64,000 nucleotides of DNA from an uncultured Lachnospiraceae bacterium (GTDB taxonomy: Bacteria > Bacillota > Clostridia > Lachnospirales > Lachnospiraceae), in NCBI GenBank assembly GCA_910576815.1, contig CAJTKA010000011.1:1-64000 (forward strand). Direction: 5' to 3'. The first letter of the stretch is position 1; each line of letters starts with the position of its first letter. Positions 45,088 through 55,448 of the stretch are shown piece after piece. The notes below the pieces were generated by a model. That model was not told where the DNA came from. It did no database searches and was given only the letters and a program-made list of their open reading frames with translations. The position numbers were made by a program, and so were the translations under genes.

Positions 45088-45171
45088 TTTCTACATTAAA
45101 AATTCATTGTCAACGATTTTTCATGCTTTTACTAAAATTTCACAAATTGTTCACAGGGAAACGCAATTGGC

Positions 45172-46338
45172 TTATTCCTTCGTCTTATCCCTGTTATTTA
45201 AAATCTCGAACACCACAGCCGCCAGCAGCACCATGCCCTTTACCACCATCTGCCAGTTTGCGTCGATGCTCATCAGGCTCATTCCCAGGTTGATGACGCC
45301 GATCAGCGCTGCACCGATCACCATGCCGAAAACCGTACCGGAGCCGCCGTAAGCGGACACGCCGCCCACCACGCAGGCGGAGATTGCGTCTATCTCATAG
45401 TTGTTGCCTGCCATTGCCGTCGCCGCCGACAGTCTCGCCATCGTCATCCATGCGCTGAACACGGTGAGTACCGCCATATTCAGATATGCCAGGAAGAAAA
45501 TCTTTTTCGTGTCAATACCGGAAAGTCTGCCGGCCTCCACATTGCCGCCGATGGTATAGAAGTAACGGCCGATGGTGGTCTTTTCCGTGATAAAGCTGTA
45601 AACGAGCACAATCACCGCCACCCAGATCAGGTTATTGGGGATACCGTTCGCCTGCGCCAGCTTGTACGCAAACAGCAGGATCACCGCGCAAACCACCACG
45701 CAGCGCACGATCACTCCTGCCATGCTTTCCGCCTCATAGCCTTTTTTGATCTTATCCTTTCTGCTCTTTAGCTGTAAGAGCACAAACAGCGCACAGACGA
45801 TCACGCCCGCCAAAAGGCAGGTGATGTTGATTCCTTTGCCGCCGAAAAAGTCCGGCACACTACCGTTGAACATCTTCGTAAAGCTCTCCGGCATGGGCGC
45901 AATGGACGAATCGCCGATCAGCGCCGTACCCCAGCCGCGGAAAGCCAGATAACCTGCCAGCGTCGCGATCCAGGGCGGGATATTGAGATAAGCGATCAGG
46001 AAGCCTTCCACAATGCCATAGATCACGCCCGCCCCTATCATCAGGAGCATGGCGGCAGGCACCGGCATCTGTGCCTTCACCATCAACATACCGCCGATCG
46101 CGCCGACAAAACACGCGAAAGAGCCGACGGAAAGATCGATATTACCGCCCGTGAGCATACACATCAGCATACCGGTCGCCAGTATAAACACATAGGAATT
46201 TTGCGCGATCAGCGCCTGAAAACTGGAAGGCGCAAACATTTGTCCCTTCGTCGTCATCGAGAAGAAGATCACGATCAGGACAAGGACTATTTTCATGGTA
46301 TGTTTTCTTAAGATATCTGCTGTCTTATTCATTTTCAT
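45172..46338 (-). CDS. Sugar ABC transporter permease (GguB/MglC-like), copy 2
   Basis: 388 residues, about ten helices. It contains ATGMLMCMLTGGNIDLSVGS, the hallmark of the ribose/galactose-type permease family (BPD_transp_2). It is close in sequence along its whole length to the neighbouring permease at 46348, so the two arose by tandem duplication. They may form a heterodimer. Last gene of the sugar operon. Confidence 0.9.
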   Translation of the reverse strand: MKMNKTADILRKHTMKIVLVLIVIFFSMTTKGQMFAPSSFQALIAQNSYVFILATGMLMCMLTGGNIDLSVGSFACFVGAIGGMLMVKAQMPVPAAMLLMIGAGVIYGIVEGFLIAYLNIPPWIATLAGYLAFRGWGTALIGDSSIAPMPESFTKMFNGSVPDFFGGKGINITCLLAGVIVCALFVLLQLKSRKDKIKKGYEAESMAGVIVRCVVVCAVILLFAYKLAQANGIPNNLIWVAVIVLVYSFITEKTTIGRYFYTIGGNVEAGRLSGIDTKKIFFLAYLNMAVLTVFSAWMTMARLSAATAMAGNNYEIDAISACVVGGVSAYGGSGTVFGMVIGAALIGVINLGMSLMSIDANWQMVVKGMVLLAAVVFEILNNRDKTKE

Positions 46339-46347
46339 CCTTCTCCC

Positions 46348-47520
46348 CTACTTCTTCTCTCTCTTGGAAAGAACGTCAAAAACAACGGCCGCCAAAAGCA
46401 CCAGCCCCTTGACCACTTTCTGATAGTTCAGATCGATTACCATGATACTCATGCCCTGGTTGATCACGCCCATCAGCATTGCGCCGACCACCACGCCGGG
46501 CACCGTGCCTATGCCGCCGTAAGCGGAAGCGCCGCCGATGAAGCAGGCGCCGATGGCATCCATCTCAAAGCCCTGCCCGAAGGTTGGCTGCGCCGCGGTC
46601 AGTCTGGCAATCGTCAGCACACCCGCCAGCGCCGCCAGAAGTCCCATATTGACATAAGCAAGAAAATAAATTCTTTTCGTATTGATACCGGAAAGTCCGG
46701 TCGCCTTTTCATTGCCGCCCACCGCATACAGATAGCGGCCGATCCTTGTCTTCGTCGTCAGATAACCATAAATCAAAAGCACCAGAAGGATCCAAATCAG
46801 CACGGTGGGAATGCCCTTGTAGGAAGCCAGCTTATAAGTCACCCACAGGATCGCTGCGCTGACGAGAGCCAGTTTTACGATGGTACTGCCAAGAGACGCC
46901 GTCTCATAGCCTCTGCTCCTATTGTTGATACGATTCTTTAACTGCACCGCGATCAGTACGATCACAGCGATACAGCCGGCTACCATACAGGTCATGTTGA
47001 TACCCTCGCCGTTGCCCAGAAAATCCGGCACATAGCAGTCCGCGCCGCCGCCGAACACCCTGACAAACGTCTCGCTCTTGACGGAAACCGTCATCCCCTG
47101 CAGCACCACATTGGAAAGACCTCGGAACGCGTACATACCTGCCAACGTTGCGATGAAGGGCGGCACTTTCACGTAAGCGATCCAGAAGCCCTGCCACATA
47201 CCGATCAGGATACCGATCACCAGCATGGTAAGGACTGCCGCCGGGAAATTCACGTCTTTATCCATGACCATCGCACCCACCGCGCCCGTGAAGCAGACCA
47301 CGGAACCAACGGAGAGGTCGATGTTGCCGCCCGTGAGGATACAGAGCAGCATACCCGTCGCCAATACAAACACATAGGCGTTCTGGGAAATCAGGTTATT
47401 GATATTCTGCGGAAATAAAATCTTTCCCTCTGTTGTAATACTGAAAAAGAGCACTATCAGGATCAGGGCCATGATCATGGTATATTTTCGAAAGAATGCT
47501 GAAACATACGCTTTTCCCAT
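46348..47520 (-). CDS. Sugar ABC transporter permease (GguB/MglC-like), copy 1
   Basis: 390 residues, with ATGMLLCILTGGNIDLSVGSV and about ten helices. Starts 4 nt after the ATPase stop and ends 9 nt before its duplicate. The length near 390 residues, longer than RbsC or MglC (about 320-335), fits the GguB branch of multiple-monosaccharide transporters. Confidence 0.9.
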   Translation of the reverse strand: MGKAYVSAFFRKYTMIMALILIVLFFSITTEGKILFPQNINNLISQNAYVFVLATGMLLCILTGGNIDLSVGSVVCFTGAVGAMVMDKDVNFPAAVLTMLVIGILIGMWQGFWIAYVKVPPFIATLAGMYAFRGLSNVVLQGMTVSVKSETFVRVFGGGADCYVPDFLGNGEGINMTCMVAGCIAVIVLIAVQLKNRINNRSRGYETASLGSTIVKLALVSAAILWVTYKLASYKGIPTVLIWILLVLLIYGYLTTKTRIGRYLYAVGGNEKATGLSGINTKRIYFLAYVNMGLLAALAGVLTIARLTAAQPTFGQGFEMDAIGACFIGGASAYGGIGTVPGVVVGAMLMGVINQGMSIMVIDLNYQKVVKGLVLLAAVVFDVLSKREKK

Positions 47521-47524
47521 ATCC

Positions 47525-49063
47525 TTACGCCCCCTTTCCCGAACTGACGATGATGGACATGATCTTCTCCTGTGAGGCCTCTTTGGCGGAAAGCTCGCCC
47601 GCGATCCTGCCCTCGTTCATCACATAGATCCTGTCGCTCATACCCAGCACCTCAGGCAGCTCCGAGGAGATCATCACCACGGATTTCCCCGCTGCCACCA
47701 AATCATTGATGATACAGTAAATCTCATATTTTGCACCCACGTCGATACCTCTGGTAGGCTCATCGAGGATCAGCACATCGGGATCCGCAAACATCCATTT
47801 TGCCAGCAGTACTTTCTGCTGGTTGCCGCCCGAAAGATTACCTACATTCTGCTCTACGGTCGGGCACTTGGTCTTAAGCTTTTGGCGGTACTCCTCCGCC
47901 ACCTGATATTCCTTATCCTTATCAATGATCTTATGGGGGCTGATACTGTCCAGATTGGCCAGTGTGGTATTGATCTTGATCGGATTGGTGAGCACGAGGC
48001 CGTTTCCTTTTCTGTCCTCCGTCACGTAAGCAAGCTTATTTTTAATGGCCTGCTTCACGTTCTTAAGCTGTACTTCCTTGCCGTCCAGGAAAAGCTGTCC
48101 ACTAATGTTCGTGCCGTAGGACTGCCCGAAAATGCTCATGGCAAGCTCGGTACGTCCCGCACCCATCAGCCCGGAGATGCCTATCACCTCGCCCTTTCTC
48201 ACTTTGATGGACACATTGTCGCACACCTTCCTCTCCGGGTAGAGGGGATGATGCACCGTCCAGTTTTTCACTTCCATATTGACGCCGCCGATCTTTACAT
48301 CGTGACGCTTCGGGAACCGGTCGGTGATTTCACGGCCGACCATGCCCTTGATGATTCTATCTTCTGAAATCTCCGTGGTATGCTTATCCATCGTTTCAAT
48401 GGTAGAACCGTCGCGGATCACGGTGATCTTATCCGCAACGTAAGCAACCTCGTTTAACTTATGAGATATAATGATCGAAGTCATGCCTTCTTTTTTGAAT
48501 TTTAGAAGTAAATCAAGCAGCGCCTGAGAATCCTTTTCATTTAAGGAAGGTGTCGGCTCATCCAAAATCAGCAGTTTCGCATGCTTTGCGAGCGCCTTTG
48601 CGATCTCCACCAGCTGCTGCTTCCCCGTGCCGATGTCCTTGACCAGTACCTTGGACGATTCGGAAAGTCCTACCATCTTCAAATACTTGTCCGCTTCCCC
48701 GTAAGTCTCGTTCCAGTCGATCGCCGCGCTCGTTCCGCGCTCGTTCCCCAGGAACACATTCTCTCCGATGGACATATAAGGAACTAACGCCAGCTCCTGA
48801 TGGATGATGACAATCCCCTTCTCCTCAGAGTCTTTGATCTTCTTAAACTGACACACCTCACCGTTGTAAACGATGTCCCCCTCGTATGTACCGTAAGGAT
48901 AGATGCCGCTCAATACGTTCATCAGCGTGGACTTGCCCGCACCGTTTTCACCGACGAGCGCGTGGATCTCGCCTTCCTCCACTTTGAGCTTCACGTTATC
49001 GAGCGCCTTAACGCCTGGGAATGTTTTGGTAATATTTTTCATTTCCAGCAAAATCTTAGCCAA
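47525..49063 (-). CDS. Sugar ABC transporter ATPase, double domain (GguA/MglA-like)
   Basis: 512 residues with two ATPase halves. The first has Walker [15 protein letters not shown], a signature region [11 protein letters not shown] and Walker [16 protein letters not shown]. The second has a degenerate Walker A ([16 protein letters not shown]), signature [14 protein letters not shown] and [14 protein letters not shown]. This is the standard layout for monosaccharide importers. It energises the two permeases encoded after it. Confidence 0.94.
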   Translation of the reverse strand: MAKILLEMKNITKTFPGVKALDNVKLKVEEGEIHALVGENGAGKSTLMNVLSGIYPYGTYEGDIVYNGEVCQFKKIKDSEEKGIVIIHQELALVPYMSIGENVFLGNERGTSAAIDWNETYGEADKYLKMVGLSESSKVLVKDIGTGKQQLVEIAKALAKHAKLLILDEPTPSLNEKDSQALLDLLLKFKKEGMTSIIISHKLNEVAYVADKITVIRDGSTIETMDKHTTEISEDRIIKGMVGREITDRFPKRHDVKIGGVNMEVKNWTVHHPLYPERKVCDNVSIKVRKGEVIGISGLMGAGRTELAMSIFGQSYGTNISGQLFLDGKEVQLKNVKQAIKNKLAYVTEDRKGNGLVLTNPIKINTTLANLDSISPHKIIDKDKEYQVAEEYRQKLKTKCPTVEQNVGNLSGGNQQKVLLAKWMFADPDVLILDEPTRGIDVGAKYEIYCIINDLVAAGKSVVMISSELPEVLGMSDRIYVMNEGRIAGELSAKEASQEKIMSIIVSSGKGA

Positions 49064-49160
49064 AGTGTATTCCTCCCAACCATAGTTTCTTTATCACCCA
49101 TTCTCTGATTTTACCATAATTTGCTATTGGATTCTACTATAGTTAGATAGCTTTATAAAC

Positions 49161-49192
49161 CGACAGGCGGGAATCCCCGCCTGCCAAAGTTT
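49161..49192 (-). terminator. Attenuator hairpin between the sugar-binding protein gene and the ATPase gene
   Basis: CAGGCGGG (49164-49171) pairs with CCCGCCTG (49176-49183) around a 4-nt loop, with AAAC/GTTT flanks. Such hairpins commonly lower expression of transporter genes relative to the upstream binding protein. Confidence 0.6.
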
Positions 49193-49237
49193 AAGTTATT
49201 CACAGACCACAGAGAATGTGCTTTTTGCGTTCTCGAA

Positions 49238-50410
49238 TTACCGGAGGTCAGCCTCGGTGTAGTAACCGGAGTCGATCAGCAGTTCTTTGTAATTATCTGC
49301 AGATGCAAATACGGGCTCGCAAAGGAAAGAAGGAATCACGCCTGTGCCATTGTCGTAGGTCGTGGTATCGTTTACTTCTACTTCCTCACCGCTTAAGATC
49401 TGACCAACCATCTTAACAACCTGTGCTGCCAGCGTACGGGTATCCTTGAATACGGACATGGACTGTTTGCCTGCGATCATTTTCTTTACATTTTCCTTAT
49501 CACAATCCTGACCGGCAACGATCGGATAATCGCCGGTGTAGTTTGCAGCCAGAGCGTTCTGCACACCGAGAGAGGTGGAGTCGTTGGAGCAAAGGCAGAT
49601 ATCAAGCTGTGTGCCATCCGCATAGTTGGAAGAAAGAATGTTCTCCATTCTGGACTGTGCCGTTGCGGTATCCCACTTCGGCGTACCAACGGTTGCGAAA
49701 TCTACCTGACCCGAAGGGATCACGATCTTACCCGCATCGATGTAGGGCTGTAAGGTGTCCATAGCGCCATTATAGAAGAAAGGCGCGTTGTTGTCGCCGG
49801 GATCGCCCGCGGTGATTTCCATGTTGAAGGGACCTGCCGCATTATCCAGATCAAGGGTGTCAATGATATACTTCGCCTGCGTTGCGCCTACCTTGTAGTT
49901 ATCGAAGGTAGCATAATAATTGATTGCGTCGGTATTCATGATCAGACGATCATATGCGATGACCGGGATGCCTGCACTCTTTGCATTCTCAAGAACGGTG
50001 GAAAGAGAATTTGCTTCGATGGCTGCGATCACCAGTACGGAACAGCCGCTGTTGATCATGTTCTCGATCTGGGAAACCTGCGTCTCCTCCTGGTTGGAAG
50101 CATACTGCAGATCTACTTCGTAGCCTGCTGCCTCAAGCTGTGCCTGCATGTTGGCGCCATCCTGATTCCATCTCTGCAGATCCTTGGTGGGCATGGACAC
50201 GCCTACCTTCTTGCCTGTTGCCGCCGGAGCTGCCGCGTCGTCTGCCGCAGCCGCGTCATCTGCTGCCGGAGCCTCTGCCGCAGGCTCTGTTGTCGTTGTC
50301 GTAGCCGCATCATTGCCGGACCGGGGCAGTAAGGCAAGCCCCGAAAAAAAATTTTTTTCGGGGCTTGCCGGTTTTTCGGTATGTTGTTTTTGGAAGTTGA
50401 TTGTCTTCAA
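49238..50410 (-). pseudogene. Monosaccharide-binding protein (ChvE-like) lacking its signal peptide
   Basis: From about residue 34 the frame is a normal periplasmic-binding-protein-1 fold (KKVGVSMPTKDLQRWNQDG, NNKVGATQAKYI-like region, ITAGDPGDNNAPFFYNG, VAGQDCDKENVKKM), preceded by an Ala/Thr/Asp-rich linker typical just after a lipoprotein cysteine. But the expected signal peptide and lipobox are absent. The first 33 residues come from unrelated DNA holding a 37-nt palindrome at 50333-50369, starting at a TTG with a badly spaced ribosome binding site, only 35 nt past the DHH gene. As written the product could not be exported. A rearrangement or assembly join near 50315 is likely. Confidence 0.75.
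50333..50369. repeat. 37-nt near-perfect palindrome
   Basis: GGCAAGCCCCG plus a run of A (50333-50350) is the exact complement of a run of T plus CGGGGCTTGCC (50352-50369) around a single A. The GC-rich part is outside and the A/T part inside, the reverse of a normal terminator. On the plus strand it is followed by GGTTTTTCGG, so it may act as a terminator there. Confidence 0.85.
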
Positions 50411-50445
50411 GACCTTTTTGGGTGTCCTATCTAAAAGATAAAAAC

Positions 50446-51372
50446 TTATTTGTAATAAGTATCGTAGTTGACGATCTCATCCAGCAGCTTCGGCAGCTGT
50501 TCGTCCATCACCTCGTCGGAAAACTGACAGGTGCCCACCGCCATGTGTCCGCCGCCGCCATACTTTAACATCAGGCTGCCTACATTGACATGGGAGGTAC
50601 GGTTCAAGACGCTGTAGCCCACCGCCGCGGAGCATCCCTTGCCGCCGCGTCCGTTTACGATCCAGACGGAGATATTCTGCTCGGGATACATGCTGTAAAT
50701 CAGAAAACGGTTGCCGGAGTAAATGGGATCCACGCCCCGCAGATCGGAGATGATCACATCCTTTTCGACGCGCGTATACGCCCGCACCATCTCTTTGAAT
50801 TTCTGATCCTGCTCACGGTAAGTGTCGATACGCTCCTGCACGTCGGGCAGCGCCAAAATCTCCTCCGTGCTCATGGTACGGCAGCACTCCATCAGCTTCT
50901 CCATCAGCTGATAATTAGAAATCTTGAAATTACGCCATCTGCCGAGTCCCGTGCGGGGATCCATCAGAAAGCCCACCAGGATCCACCCTTGCGGATTCTG
51001 GATCTCGTCGATGGTGAGATTGCCCGAATCCACCTTATCCACCGCCACCATCATATCGTCAAAGTGAGAGAAACGCTCCTCGCCGCCGTAATACTCGTAG
51101 ATGATGCGCGCGCAGGAAGGGGTAATGCGGCTTTCGCCCTTATACTTACCTTTCAATTCGTTGCGCTCGTGTTCACTGGAATGATGGTCAAACCAAAGGC
51201 CACAGCCCTCCACAAAGGGAACGTTTGCCAGCACGTCATTCTCATTGATCTCCACCAGACCATCCTGCAGGTCCTTCGGGTGCGCAAATTTCCAACTGTC
51301 GATCAGCCCTATCTCCTTTAAGAGGGCGCCGCAAGCCAATCCGTCAAAATCAGATCTCGTCACTAATCTCAT
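50446..51372 (-). CDS. DHH family phosphoesterase
   Basis: 308 residues from ATG 51372 (AAAGGAG upstream). Motif I RSDFDGLACGALL, the DHH motif in LWFDHHSSEH, a metal Asp in VDKVDSGNL, and the DHHA1 glycine motif KYGGGGHMAVG are all present. It resembles exopolyphosphatase/NrnA-like enzymes that cleave short oligonucleotides, pAp or cyclic dinucleotides. Which substrate it uses is not visible. Confidence 0.88.
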   Translation of the reverse strand: MRLVTRSDFDGLACGALLKEIGLIDSWKFAHPKDLQDGLVEINENDVLANVPFVEGCGLWFDHHSSEHERNELKGKYKGESRITPSCARIIYEYYGGEERFSHFDDMMVAVDKVDSGNLTIDEIQNPQGWILVGFLMDPRTGLGRWRNFKISNYQLMEKLMECCRTMSTEEILALPDVQERIDTYREQDQKFKEMVRAYTRVEKDVIISDLRGVDPIYSGNRFLIYSMYPEQNISVWIVNGRGGKGCSAAVGYSVLNRTSHVNVGSLMLKYGGGGHMAVGTCQFSDEVMDEQLPKLLDEIVNYDTYYK

Positions 51373-51515
51373 CGCTTTTCTCCTTTTACCCCAAATTCTA
51401 TGCCCCAAAATGCAAAGATTCAGCCGCGCAAATGCAAATGTCTGCTCCACAGCCGTTTCTTTTTTGCTGATATGTTAATTATAAAAGATAGGCCCGCGCA
51501 TTTCAAGAAAAAGTT

Positions 51516-54500
51516 CTAAAGGAGGATCGATGTCGGCCCTGCCTCCTGCGGAAGCAATGTGATTTCCCGGCCCAGCTTAAAGGAATAAATGATGCGCTCT
51601 TTCACGGACTTCGCGCCGCCAAAGATCCGGGTAAGCGCCTCGCTGTAATAATCCAGCTGCACCCGGTAACGCTTCACCAGCTCCTCCGCCGTTTCCACGG
51701 CATCCGTCTTGTAGTCCAGCACCACAAAGCCGTCTTCCTCCTCAAAAAACACGTCGATGATTCCCTGAATGAGCACCGTTTCCTCCGACGGGAACTCCGG
51801 CTTTAAGCGGTTCGCAGGCAGTCCCAGCACAAAGGGCTGCTCCTTGTAGAGTTTTCCGGCACGGTCCGCCTCTGCCATACGCCAGGCCGCCCCGCCGGTC
51901 AAAAAAGCTGTCAGCTTCGGAATCGACACCGCCTCATAGTACGCCTGTGACAATCTACCGTCCTGCCGCATCTGCTCCATCTGCTCCTGCAAAAGAGCGC
52001 GCGCGGCATCCGAATTTTGATTGACTTCAATAGTCAACTTTTGGAAAGAAAAGAGTTCCATCACCTTATGAAAGGCACTTCCGCGCATGGAACCCGTGAC
52101 ACGCTCATCATTTTCAATGAATTTCGGCAGATAAGGAATCACAGGTCTTTCCTCGAACAGATGCGCAGACAGGTCGGATTCTTCCTGCATTCCCGCCTTT
52201 TTCAATTCCGACACCGTGGTCTTTGTGTAGAGGTTTTTCAAATTCTCATGCGGATAGCGGTACGAAAAGCAATGTGACACTTCTGTCATCAGTCCGCCGT
52301 CTTTTTCCGCCGCCCCTGACGCAGCGGAAATCAGCTTTCTTTTTGCCTCCTCCCCATACAGCGTCTCTCCAATCTTTTCCTCCACCACATGATCCCACCC
52401 GGTCAATGTTACCGAAACTCCCATCTCCTCCCCATACTCCGCAGCACTGCTGTCCACCTCCACGCCGCCCGCCTCATATAGGCCGTTCAGACAACAACTG
52501 CCGGAGAGCGCCGAGAGCACAAAGGACAACAGGCTGGTCGTGCCGTACAAAACGTCATAAGAAAGGAGTTTCTCCCTGCGCCTGCGCAGAGGAAGCAGGG
52601 ACAGCGCCGTCTTTCCCAAGTCCTTCACGCCGCCGGAAAGGATCAGCTTTTCCTCCGCTCTGGTCATGGCCACATAGAGGATCCGCAGTTCCTCCGCCAA
52701 GTCATCCCGCCTGCGCTTCACGGCGACCGCCTGTTTGCGCAGACTCTTTGTCCGCACACGAAGCGCAGGATCCACATAGTCCACGCCAAGTCCCGCGTCC
52801 ACATCCGCCAGGACCGTGCCGTCTCCCTCCTTTCCCCGAAAGCGTCTGGAAAGCCCCGAGACGAAACAGATTGGAAACTGCAAGCCCTTACTCTTGTGCA
52901 CGCTCATGATGCGCACCACGTCCGCATTTTCATCCTGCATCCCCGCTTCGCCATAGTCCACTTCGTACTTTTCCAGCTGCTCCATGTAGCGTAGAAAATG
53001 ATAGAGACCAAAATAGCCGGTCTTCTCATAATCCGCCGCCTTGACCAAAAGCATCTCCACATTGGCGCGCATGCGGCCCCCTTCGGGGCGGGCTGCCACA
53101 TAGGAAAGGTAGCCGCTCTCCCGCAAAATGATCTGCAAAAGCTCGTGGACGGAAGTGTAGACCGCCAGAGCGCGGTAACGGTCGATCTTCTTTAGGAAGG
53201 CGGCGGCTTTCTGACACAGGGAGGCGGGGATTGCGTCTGACGGGCCTGCAGCATTTGACGACGGGATTGCGTCTGTCGAATCTGCATTGACTGTTTGAAT
53301 CAATATTTGCCCCGCGCAGGCTCGCAGGGCGTCGTAGAGATAGCGCCTCTTCGGATAAACCGCCCGCACCATCGCAATCTCCTCCTCAGAAAAGCCGCCC
53401 AGATAGGCGTGCAATACGCCGTAGAGGGGAATATCCTGCAAAGGGTTATCCAGTACCCGCAAAAAGTGCAGAAGCTCCTGTACTTCTCCCGCCGCAAAGT
53501 ATCCCGTGCGCGAAGTGACATAGACGGGAATGCCTTCTTCCTCCAGCACACGCTTAAAGACCTCATCCCAGCCGGAAAGGGTGCGCAGGAGAATCACGAT
53601 GTCGCGGAACGAAGCCTGCCGCAGCGTCCCCGTCTCCTGATCCGTCACCTTGAGATTTCTCAGAATCTCTTTGATCTTTGCCGCCACCGCGTACGCCTCC
53701 TGCTCCCTGGCGCTAAGTTCCTCCGGGCCGTCCCCCTCCTGCACAAGGAGGAGTTCCGTGCGGTAGGGAGAACGCACAGAGGATGCCGTTTCGTTCGCGG
53801 CAGGCGCAGAGGATGCCGTTTCGTTCGCAGCAGACGCAGAAGACATTGTATCAGCATCCGCAGGCGGATAAACCGCCCCCGGGTGCAGCGCCGCCTGTTC
53901 ATCGTAGACGATACCGCCCAACGCCTTACCCATCATGCGGTAAAAGAGGGAATTGACGCTGTCAAGCACTTCTACCCTGCTCCTGAAATTCTGATGCAGA
54001 TCGATCCGCAGCGCCTGTTCTCCGCCCTTTCCGTACTCGTCATATTTTTCCAAAAAAAGCTCAGGCCTGGCCAGACGAAATTTATAGATGCTCTGCTTTA
54101 CATCCCCCACCATAAAGCGGTTATATCTGCCCTCGGCTTCCCCGCTGATGGAAGAAAGCAGATACTCCTGCACCAGATTGCTGTCCTGATACTCGTCAAT
54201 GAGGATTTCGTGATAGGCCGCACGGTAGGCAAGCGCCGTCTCCGTGGGTACATAGTTATGCGAAAAATCGCCTGCACTCCTCTGCTCGTTACTCTGCGCA
54301 GCAGATTCAGGATCCGCCTCTTCCTGCAAGAGCACCTGTAAGGCAAAATGCTCGATATCATCGAAATCCAGCACATTTTTCTCACGCTTGGCTGCATCGA
54401 AGGCTTCCTTAAAGGAGATCGTCAGATCGATCAGCGCAGTAAGCGCCGCCTGACAGCCTTCCATCTGTCTGCATATCTGCGCCTCGCTCCCTGCAAAAAA

Positions 54501-55448
54501 AGAGGCTTTCAGATCCGATAACGTGTCCTTCACACTGCTGCGCAGCAGTTTCGCCGCCTCCCGCTTGGCGGGGGAAATCGTGTCATCCTTTTTGGAGGGA
54601 AGACGGTCAAAGCGCACGCCGGCAAAGGCCGCACAGAGGACGTCATAGTCGGAGTGACCACATAAGTCAGCTATCTTCCCCACCATCTCCAGCTCCCGTT
54701 CTAAAAGCTCCCCATAGAAATAGGGGCCGTCCGGCTCCTCACAAATCTTTAACGCCGTCCGCAGCTTCTCCTCACAGCCCGCAAGCAAAAGGCGCACATG
54801 TTCCAACAGCTCAGCCATCCATGGCAGACCTAACAGTCCGCCCGACAAAGATGTGCAGTAGTCTTGCTTCCGCCCGACAAGCCACCGCTCGGGAAAGGGC
54901 GTGCTCATGGCAAAGTCATAGAGGGTCATGATCTCGGTCTCCACCGCCCGATCGCGGTTTCCCGTACTGAAATACTCCATCGCGTGCAAAAAGGCAGGAT
55001 CCGCCTGTGCATAAGCCTCCTCCAGCACGTCCGCCAGCACATCCCCGCGCAGCAGCCGCATTTCCCCCTCCTCCCCGATGCGAAAGCCGGGATCAAGGCC
55101 GATGGTGTGAAACTGATTCCTGAGCACAAAAAGGCAGAAGCTGTCGATGGTGGTGATCTGTGCATTGTAGAGCAAAGTCGTCTGCCGCTGTAAATGTTCA
55201 TTTGCCGGATCCTTCAAAAGACGTTCCTGCAAGGCACGGCTGATCCGCTCCCGCATCTGCGCCGCCGCCGCGTTCGTGAAGGTCACGACCAACAGCCTGT
55301 CGATATCCACGGGATCCTCCCCGTCGCACACCATCTTCACGATCCGCTCCACCAGCACCGCCGTCTTGCCGGAACCCGCCGCCGCCGAAATGAGGAGATT
55401 CTTTCCCCGCTCATCTATTACTCTCTGTTGTGTCTCGGTGAAGTTCAT
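51516..55448 (-). CDS. addA: ATP-dependent helicase/nuclease subunit A
   Basis: 1310 residues, full length for AddA. UvrD-type helicase with Walker A SAAAGSGKTAVLVERI, Walker B IDEYQD and helicase motif VRIMSVHKSKGLQFP. The C-terminal RecB-like nuclease has VVLDYKTDAV. With AddB it resects double-strand breaks to a Chi-like site for RecA. Two low-complexity Ala/Ser/Pro inserts interrupt it, one from a 30-nt tandem duplication at 53777-53836. It overlaps addB by 4 nt and ends with TAG. Confidence 0.96.
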   Translation of the reverse strand: MNFTETQQRVIDERGKNLLISAAAGSGKTAVLVERIVKMVCDGEDPVDIDRLLVVTFTNAAAAQMRERISRALQERLLKDPANEHLQRQTTLLYNAQITTIDSFCLFVLRNQFHTIGLDPGFRIGEEGEMRLLRGDVLADVLEEAYAQADPAFLHAMEYFSTGNRDRAVETEIMTLYDFAMSTPFPERWLVGRKQDYCTSLSGGLLGLPWMAELLEHVRLLLAGCEEKLRTALKICEEPDGPYFYGELLERELEMVGKIADLCGHSDYDVLCAAFAGVRFDRLPSKKDDTISPAKREAAKLLRSSVKDTLSDLKASFFAGSEAQICRQMEGCQAALTALIDLTISFKEAFDAAKREKNVLDFDDIEHFALQVLLQEEADPESAAQSNEQRSAGDFSHNYVPTETALAYRAAYHEILIDEYQDSNLVQEYLLSSISGEAEGRYNRFMVGDVKQSIYKFRLARPELFLEKYDEYGKGGEQALRIDLHQNFRSRVEVLDSVNSLFYRMMGKALGGIVYDEQAALHPGAVYPPADADTMSSASAANETASSAPAANETASSVRSPYRTELLLVQEGDGPEELSAREQEAYAVAAKIKEILRNLKVTDQETGTLRQASFRDIVILLRTLSGWDEVFKRVLEEEGIPVYVTSRTGYFAAGEVQELLHFLRVLDNPLQDIPLYGVLHAYLGGFSEEEIAMVRAVYPKRRYLYDALRACAGQILIQTVNADSTDAIPSSNAAGPSDAIPASLCQKAAAFLKKIDRYRALAVYTSVHELLQIILRESGYLSYVAARPEGGRMRANVEMLLVKAADYEKTGYFGLYHFLRYMEQLEKYEVDYGEAGMQDENADVVRIMSVHKSKGLQFPICFVSGLSRRFRGKEGDGTVLADVDAGLGVDYVDPALRVRTKSLRKQAVAVKRRRDDLAEELRILYVAMTRAEEKLILSGGVKDLGKTALSLLPLRRRREKLLSYDVLYGTTSLLSFVLSALSGSCCLNGLYEAGGVEVDSSAAEYGEEMGVSVTLTGWDHVVEEKIGETLYGEEAKRKLISAASGAAEKDGGLMTEVSHCFSYRYPHENLKNLYTKTTVSELKKAGMQEESDLSAHLFEERPVIPYLPKFIENDERVTGSMRGSAFHKVMELFSFQKLTIEVNQNSDAARALLQEQMEQMRQDGRLSQAYYEAVSIPKLTAFLTGGAAWRMAEADRAGKLYKEQPFVLGLPANRLKPEFPSEETVLIQGIIDVFFEEEDGFVVLDYKTDAVETAEELVKRYRVQLDYYSEALTRIFGGAKSVKERIIYSFKLGREITLLPQEAGPTSILL
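53777..53836 (-). repeat. 30-nt tandem duplication inside addA
   Basis: Two adjacent 30-nt units (each starting AGAGGATGCCGTTTCGTTCG) differ at two positions. They encode the repeated ANETASSA-type peptide in a surface linker of AddA. Frame is kept. Confidence 0.85.
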
